A DNA stretch of 64,000 bases from Isoetes taiwanensis. Taxonomy: Eukaryota; Streptophyta; Lycopodiopsida; Isoetales; Isoetaceae. The translations under genes and the position numbers were made by a program. Shown in pieces: positions 57,300-64,000 of the stretch. The notes under the pieces were generated by a model. The model did no database searches, was not told where the DNA came from, and worked only from the letters and a program-made list of their open reading frames with translations. Location: positions 949,358-1,013,357 of the forward strand of contig JAJEKV010000143.1 of NCBI GenBank assembly GCA_021234155.1. The letters run 5' to 3'. Each line of letters begins with the position of its first letter. The first letter of the stretch is position 1.

Positions 57300-60200
57300 C
57301 ATATAGAATTTGTCACTGCTCTATACGATTTTTGTGCTTCCTAATTTTTTAGCGCCTCAGATTTTCTTGAGCTGGGCTCTATCGCCAGATTGTGTAATTT
57401 GGTTAAGGTGAGTACAAATCTGATGAAAATGCATATCTACTGCTGTTCAACGTGCTGTAGTTGTTCGACAGGATTAAAGCTTTTGGACGTCTTCCTTCAA
57501 AGAGAATAAAAATCTCTCTCCATTCTCAGAATATTTTAAGCCATCATGTCTACCAAGTAAACGCAGGTAAGTATCTTTACAGGCAAACACAACTGATAAA
57601 TGCAGGTTTTTTTACAGGCTTCTTGAGTTATCCTTACATGTTGTTCTTTTCGATAAAGGCAGCAAGGGAAGAACATACATCATATGACAAATTATTGTAC
57701 TTTATGAGTATCCAGGTTCATGTTGCAATTTACCGGATCATTTTAGAAGCTCAAATCTCGTTCTTTTTCATTGCTCCTGCGTCTTAAACAACAAAGTATT
57801 TTGTCTGACTGCTCCATTTGTGCTACGATTTTAGCTTACCTAGCAGCATTTAGTCGATGTATGTACAATGATATGATTGTGGTGATACACAGTGATATGA
57901 TTGTGGTGACTGCAATATGGAAACTATGGCATTTTTAATACAGGGAAATGGTTTATAGTTGGCAGGGCTTTCGTGATCAGAAGCAGTAGAAGACTCATAT
58001 GAATTTGAGGTATGATCTTTTTAAACCCTTGCAATCTTATGCAAGTCTAGAACTTTGTTCTTTGGTTGTCTTTCACGTAGCAAAATTCAAAAGAAAAATA
58101 TTTTTGGAAAATACAGTCTCTTTGCATGGAAGCTCAATCCTATATTATAATGTTTTGTTGTGTGTCTGTTGTGCATCGAGCCCTAGATTGGAGGGCTGAG
58201 ATTCTTCAGAGCTTAGATCTGACGAACCAGTTTTGTTTCTGTTTTTAGGTCAGGGCCTATCCCTAATTTCGTTTCTGTTTCTGCATGTTGTTCTCATCGG
58301 CCTGCTCAGTTATATGCGAGCTAGGCAAGGATCCGGAGCCACCCCTAAAGCAAAAGATGATTGTGTCTTGAAGCGGATGGTTTTCTTGGCTATGGTACAA
58401 CCAAGCCTTCTTCTGCAAATATATGGCAAATATGGAACTCTGCGTGATTCTAGGTCGTGAAACTAAATTCTTTTTCTTGCAATGCCATACTTATTGCAGC
58501 TTCTACTTTGGAAATCTGTTTGACATAGATTAGCATAGATTATAATATAGGATTCCAGCAACGGAAATACCGTCATATATTAGAGATTCTTCTGCCAAAT
58601 CTTAGAGCTTCATATACACTGCTGGAGTCACGCCTTCTTTTTTGTGCTGAGTTATGAAATGCAGCAAATTCTCTTCTTGCAAAGTAGGTATTCTTTTGCA
58701 TATGAAATTTTGCATTTCATTTCTTGCTAGATGGAGCTAGAGTTTGATCTTTGATATCTTTTTTTCTGAGCCAACAATATCTACTCATTTTGTAGTAGGT
58801 CGACATCGTCAAGTCTGGTGAAATATATTTTGTTGGAGGTAAGGAAGTATCTGTCTCATCTTTACTTTTACACTTGATATTTGATATAATTTGGGCGGCA
58901 ATGCTACGTTAAGATCATCACAACAACAAATTGAAAAGTCCAACTTTGCATTATGTGTTGGTTCTGCAAATGCACATGGCTTCATCGGCTGGCTGCAATA
59001 CAAACTACAACAAGAGAAATTGGATAGTCCAACGTTGCATTATGTGTTTGTTCTGCAAATGCGCATGGCTTCATCAGCTAGCTTGAAACTTGCAGATCCT
59101 ACGTATATAATTTTACGGTTCTAGAACAGCAAGGGACACTCTTCTGGCATGCTCATATTGCCTGGCTAAGCGATACAGTCTATAGAGCATTTATCATAGA
59201 TCCTCCTCCAGTTGGTACTTCGATATTCAAATACTGATGCAGAACACATTCTGTTATTGGGTAATAATCATGGCAGAGAAGAACCTACCTTACATTTTTA
59301 AACTATAATCTCCGTAACAAGCTACAGGTGGCTTAAAGGGAGTACAGGAGTAAATATTTATGTATCATTCAAATCCAAAAGCCATCCAGTGTTGCAAATC
59401 CTTGGCGGATCTGCTGCAAATGGACAATTCCATCTCAGGCAGAGGGGGCTCCAAGATCAATGCAATGGCTATGACAGGACGTTATTCCACCCTCATAGTC
59501 TCACAAGATAAGAGCTCCTTTCAAGATATAAGACGGACTTCCTCCTTTGGGGGTTACCTCTCAGGTAAGCAAAGTCAGAATGTCAAGGTATGCATGAGGA
59601 GTCAAAGTTGTAGATTCAAAATGTGAATGATGGCCCAACCCCTTTTGGAGCAAGGATTGGAGCAGAGCATATATGAAGCCATCCCTGTGCTGCCTACTTT
59701 AGTAACGACCAATTTAGTTCTGAGTTGCTTAATATGGCTGTCTTGGGAGAAATTGCATCCATCGACCTGAGGCCGCACTGATGGTGATGGTTAGTACAAA
59801 TACTGCAAGGATCTCACACTGGAACTGAGCTATTTCAATGCTGCGCTGACAAAAGGACATGAAATCATTAGCCCCCAAGGAGACATGTAGATAATATCTT
59901 TTCCAAATTTCTTTTCATTCCAACCTTTCTGATTATCTCTTAGAGCTACTATGCTTTAAAGTTATGCTATTGTCTGGTCAGAGATTTTGTTCCTAATGGT
60001 TGAATATTTGTTTCTATATAGTGTTTTGGAGGTATCTACAAGACATGGAGCAGAGAGGACATTACACCATTGACTGTGCTTCTCCTCCAGTTTTTATATG
60101 AACTAGTAGTGCTTCTATTTGAGAGAAGTCTTCTTTTATTTTTGCTTTTGTGCAAGGAAGATGTAGAGCAGATGGGACATTAAGGCATACATTTCCCTAT

Positions 60201-61847
60201 AGAGCTCCCACTACTAGAGCCATCCACTCCTAGAGTATTATTGCTTTAATTGTTTGTATCTCCAATGCAAATCTGTTAAAATTGTAAAGGCTCTAAATTC
60301 CAGTAAAGGCTCTAAATTCCAGTGCCCAAGTTAGTCATAACTAGGATCAATTAACTATGTTTCTTCTTGAGGCTATATAAATGTGAAAAGCAAAACTCCA
60401 CATGCAGTTCGCACCTAACAGATTTGGTAGATAACGATAGATGTGGTGGCTTTCATTTTCTTATTGCATTCTGCATTGCCCTTTTGGCTTTTTCGGTAAA
60501 TGCTTGAGCATTCATGTGATAGCAAAGACACTGACAGCTTCACAATTCATAACTTCTTGTAGAAAAGACTTCTTACATGAGACTGCCACGCTTCTTTGCA
60601 ACTTGGAGCAAAGAAAAATTATTTAAGTATCGCCCTAAAACATGGTAGTAAATGATGTCCATTGAGCTCTTCTTCGCTATGGTGGATTATTATTCTGTAC
60701 CTCGCTAGCAAAAACAACCCAAGTTGAAAGTTGCAATAGGAATTACATCTTTCATAGTTGCTATATGATTATGTTGAAGAGATAAAAGCAAAGATAACTT
60801 AGGTTTTTTATTTCACATTCAAGTTTCTCATTTCAAGTGCAAATATATTGTTTCTACCAGTATTCTAATGTGCAATCATTTTATGTCAAATGCTATCTTA
60901 ATGGAATATAGAAAACAATCCAATTCTTGCTCTTAAGATGGCAACATTTGCAATATTTTCAGCTCTTTACCATCTCAATTAGACTAAACATACACACGCC
61001 ACTATAGAGTCATGACAAAGGAGGAACTTGAAGAGTCATGACAAAGAAAGAATTTGAAGAAAGCTTGCACATTTAGAATTTCAATGTTGCAATTGTTCCT
61101 TCATCTATTTGATGCATATCTGATCAATGACCATCTTGGACCACTCCTAAACTGCTCTTCAAACAGTAAAAAAAAAATGCTGTTTCAGATGCATTTAAAA
61201 GATTGATTCGTCCTTTGTTGCTGTTGCTATTCATCCAAGTATTTATTGGTTTGTCCTTTGCAGATATAGAGATAGTTGGAGCAGAACAAAGCATACCTTT
61301 TTAGAGTAATCAACAATTCCTTGGACACAAATCCTTTTTTTACAATAGCAAACCAAAGCCTTACAGCTGTAGAAATTGATGCATCGTATACGAAGCAAGT
61401 CATAAACACAATGTTCTAATTTCTCCAGACTAGACCTACACTTATGTAATAACTGCAGATGAATCAGTAAGCCAATATTGCATAGTTGTGTCACCATTTC
61501 AAAGATCTCATCACTATTAGGGGTGCAGGAAAGATCAACATTGGCCATATTAAGATAAGAAACTAACAGTGTGTTGTTTTATCAATCTTAAAAACAGGTC
61601 AAGAGTCTGAATTCAGAGGACTATCCCTGCACAAGTTCCACAGATAATAGACATGAATCATTTTTGCTTAGTTTTGTTGAATGTCGAACTCTGCATTATA
61701 AGTAGCGGCACAAAACTGCATTATAAGTGGGCGGGAAGGGGGTGGAGGATATTTGCATTATTTCTCTCAATAGGATAATTTTCATTTGCTTTCTAAATAA
61801 TGTTAGATTTGCAAAATTCATTTTTGGGAGCTCTTATATAAGAGGGC
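57300..61847. other. long stretch with scattered exon-like pieces, no gene recognised
   Basis: Open pieces lie at 57461-57787, 58233-58460 and 59360-59626 on the plus strand. The last (SGRGGSKINAMAMTGRYSTL, then SFQDIRRTSSFGGYLSG before a GTAAGC donor) has the most protein-like composition. I could not join the pieces into a gene or name a domain. At 58916-59080 a CCAAC(T)TTGCATTATGTGTT / TTCTGCAAATG segment is repeated twice, about 108 bp apart. Confidence 0.4.
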
Positions 61848-62400
61848 CATTAGGGTTTTTTTGAGATTAAAAAAGAGCCTTCAAAACATGCCAACTAAGC
61901 CAAATGAAGATAAATGAACTACCAATCAAAATCGAGCTGACCAGGTCGGGTCCAAAAAAAAAAGCTGTTATAACTAACTCACTGGATCACATTTTCTAGC
62001 CTAACTATTGATAGAAAAGTCCAAATGAGCTCCCGTTTAGTGCAATAGATAGATCTCGTTGAGATCTTTCAAATCTTAGGTGCTTTGCACATATTTTAAC
62101 CTCTTATGCTTGTCAAAACTCCAAAAAATATGGTTTTTACCATTTTTTACTATCCTACGGGGCTAAAAGATATGCAAACTACCCAAGGTTACAAAGATCT
62201 CAATGAGATCTATCTATTGCACCAAACAAAAGCTTATTTGGACTTTTCTATCAACACTTATGCTAGAAAATGTGATCCAGTGAGTTAGTTATAACTGTTT
62301 TGCTGACTGGATTACCAGTTCTGTTTTCTGATTGGTAGTTCATATAGCTTAGTCAGCAGTTCTTAGAAGGCCCTTGTATGATCTCAAAAAATCCCTAATG
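61848..62400. repeat. 553 bp foldback with arms of about 240 bp
   Basis: CATTAGGGTTTTTTTGAGAT near 61848 is matched by the inverse ending at 62400. The arms also share AACTAACTCACTGGATCACA and ATAGATAGATCTC in inverse order, with small indels. The outer 100 bp match less well than the inner part. Consistent with a large foldback/MITE or an inverted duplication. No coding seen. Confidence 0.75.
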
Positions 62401-63279
62401 ATTGTAAAGCACGTGCAGAAGATATTTGCAAAGCAAAAGGTACCATTTTAAATTCAATGCATTTGACATTTGATTTTTCACATTTTGGTCACAAAGAGCT
62501 TTGCTACCTCATTAACATGGCATATTTATGGGTTATGGCACGACAAAAGGGAACAAACTGATTGTAGGTTCAAAAATTGCATAGTTATGTGGCTTCTGCG
62601 GAAGTAATATCCTTGGGGTGTCAATTTGTTGCTATGCGACATGTGGTTTTTGACAAGAAGAGGAGTTTGCATTAGTAATTGGCATTAAATTATTGTTGTA
62701 TAGCATTAAATTATAGATTCTCAAATCATCAAAGGGTGCAATTTTTTCAAGCGACTTATTAAGAGACATCTCTTTTCCTTCTCAACATTGGAGATAAGGG
62801 ACATCCCTGGAGATAAGATAAGGGGAATCTCCTTCTCTTTCTCAACATTAGAGATAAATGTGTACATGTTTTGAAGTTGCACATGTGTTGTATAATCTTG
62901 AAAACTTTATTTCGCATTTAATCACCCTAACATTTTACAAATGCTACGATATTTTGACGTTCTGAATATCTTCATGTTGATACACAATGTTTGAAGCCAT
63001 GTATTGTTATCGTTCATCCCAGATCTTAAGCTTAAACGTCTCTATCTCGCACAAAAGAGGAATGTACATAACCAAAGGGCTCTATGTGCATTAAATGCTA
63101 GACATTTCATGCAAAAAATACTTGACACCCAAAAATACATCCATAAAAGCCTAAACTATGGCAACCCCTAAAGCAATACCCTAAATTATATGCACTCCAA
63201 TACATTCACCCATTATGTTGCACACCATGCTTTTTATTATTCCTACCCATTCCATGAGCCCCTGGCTAAAATTCCTGGA
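62401..63279. other. AT-rich stretch, no gene seen
   Basis: Stop-rich. A short near-repeat (GGAGATAAG and CTTCTCTTTCTCAACATT words) is present at 62775-62860. Nothing else recognised. Confidence 0.5.
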
Positions 63280-63509
63280 CCCCAAAACCTTCATGGTGAT
63301 ACTCCATTACGTCTACAACAACGATAACATTTACATTCTTATTCCACCTATAAACTATAGTAATTACCCAATCCACACGTCCATAACTAATGCCCCCCAA
63401 AACCTTCACAGTGATACTCCATTACATCTACAACAATGACAACATTTACATTCTTATTCCACCTACAAACTAGAGTAATTACCCATTCCACACGTCCACA
63501 ACTAATGCC
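63280..63509. repeat. 115 bp tandem duplication abutting Helitron terminus 3
   Basis: CCCCAAAACCTTCA(T/C)(G/A)GTGATACT and the following bases to CACACGTCCA(T/C)AACTAATGCC occur twice in a row. The second copy runs straight into the terminal hairpin, so the TAATGCC before the hairpin is also present one unit upstream without a hairpin. Confidence 0.85.
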
Positions 63510-63535
63510 CGGCATCGCCGGGCACGCGTTTCTAG
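63507..63535 (+). mobile_element. Helitron 3' terminus 3 (hairpin plus CTAG)
   Basis: GCCCGGC-ATC-GCCGGGC (63507-63523), then ACGCGTTT and CTAG at 63532-63535, followed by T, as expected for insertion between A and T. The stem is perfect; the loop differs from termini 1 and 2. Confidence 0.88.
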
Positions 63536-64000
63536 TTTGAATTGAAAACATAAGGATGTATTCTTTTATGAAAATTCATGTTGACCTTCTTCCATCCCTT
63601 TTGAGTATGTTTCGGGTCTAGTCTTTGATGTTTTCATTGTGCCAAAGGAAGTGTGCAGTCCTTTCTCATTATATAGATATAAGTTAGTACTGATCAATAT
63701 CATGTTCTCTGAGGTGGCACTCTCAAGATTGTTGCTTCCAATCGGAATTTACAATTGAGAATGTTCAGCCACTTATATACTCTTATTGCAGTTGAGAATA
63801 TTCAACCACTTATATACTCTTGTTGATTATGTGCTGCCACTTGTATATAGTTATTGTGACTATACAACTTTCATATGTCTATGCTATCAAATAGACACAT
63901 CTTTTCTATCAGCTAAACACATCAGCTGGTCATGAAGATGATAGTACTAGTCTGATTATGCACATTTAAACCTAATATGTTTCTAGCACTAATTCCAGCA
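63536..64000. other. AT-rich flank after Helitron terminus 3
   Basis: No gene. A 35-40 bp stretch (TTCA(G/A)CCACTTATATACTCTT and neighbours) is repeated at 63765-63825. Confidence 0.5.

Overview
This is nuclear DNA of a land plant. It carries plant-type Ty3/gypsy retrotransposons (one with a chromodomain), CACTA transposons, Helitrons with hairpin-CTAG ends, a TRIM-like element, a Dof zinc finger, and an LRR-Roc-COR (ROCO) gene. Splice-like GT/AG borders and long AT-rich non-coding stretches fit this. Abundant Helitrons and a large ROCO gene may hint at a seed-free plant, but the sequence does not settle the lineage. I see no intact conventional housekeeping gene. Most of the window is nested, decayed mobile elements.

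1-8.3 kb: a minus-strand Ty3/gypsy element (gag to integrase, truncated at the left edge). A 4.3 kb non-autonomous CACTA element (1302-5596, target duplication ATT) sits inside its reverse transcriptase. 8.4-22.5 kb: two tandem minus-strand genes, here called A and B, with related promoters: a TATAAATAG box, a shared 5' leader motif and, upstream, a pair of 65-67 bp near-perfect palindromes. Gene A (unidentified product) is split by a 10.1 kb CACTA element (9825-19971, target duplication TCT). That element carries an 883 bp retroposed insert and a spliced gene fragment. Gene B starts with a histone H3 N-terminal tail and ends, after a linker of several hundred residues, with a complete H3 histone fold. 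Both genes are broken by frameshifts or stops.

22.5-27.9 kb: repeat-like, non-coding DNA. 27.9-32.6 kb: a degraded chromovirus on the plus strand with short LTRs, an iMet primer-binding site and a C-terminal chromodomain. 32.6-63.5 kb: three Helitron 3' ends, all in the same orientation, at 35422, 40978 and 63535. The first two are followed with no gap by an identical Helitron-like 5' end, so the elements look joined head to tail. The first segment has a Helitron Rep remnant and a possible beta-1,3-glucanase exon. The second (5.6 kb) carries an antisense LRR receptor fragment. The third (22.6 kb if real) holds the ROCO pseudogene, a 973 bp tandem duplication, a 149 bp GA tract, a foldback MITE, a TRIM-like element beside a miniature Dof gene, and a 553 bp foldback.

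The two observations that most merit follow-up are the H3-tail/linker/H3-fold gene with its palindrome-marked promoter shared by the neighbouring gene, and the gapless head-to-tail Helitron junctions.
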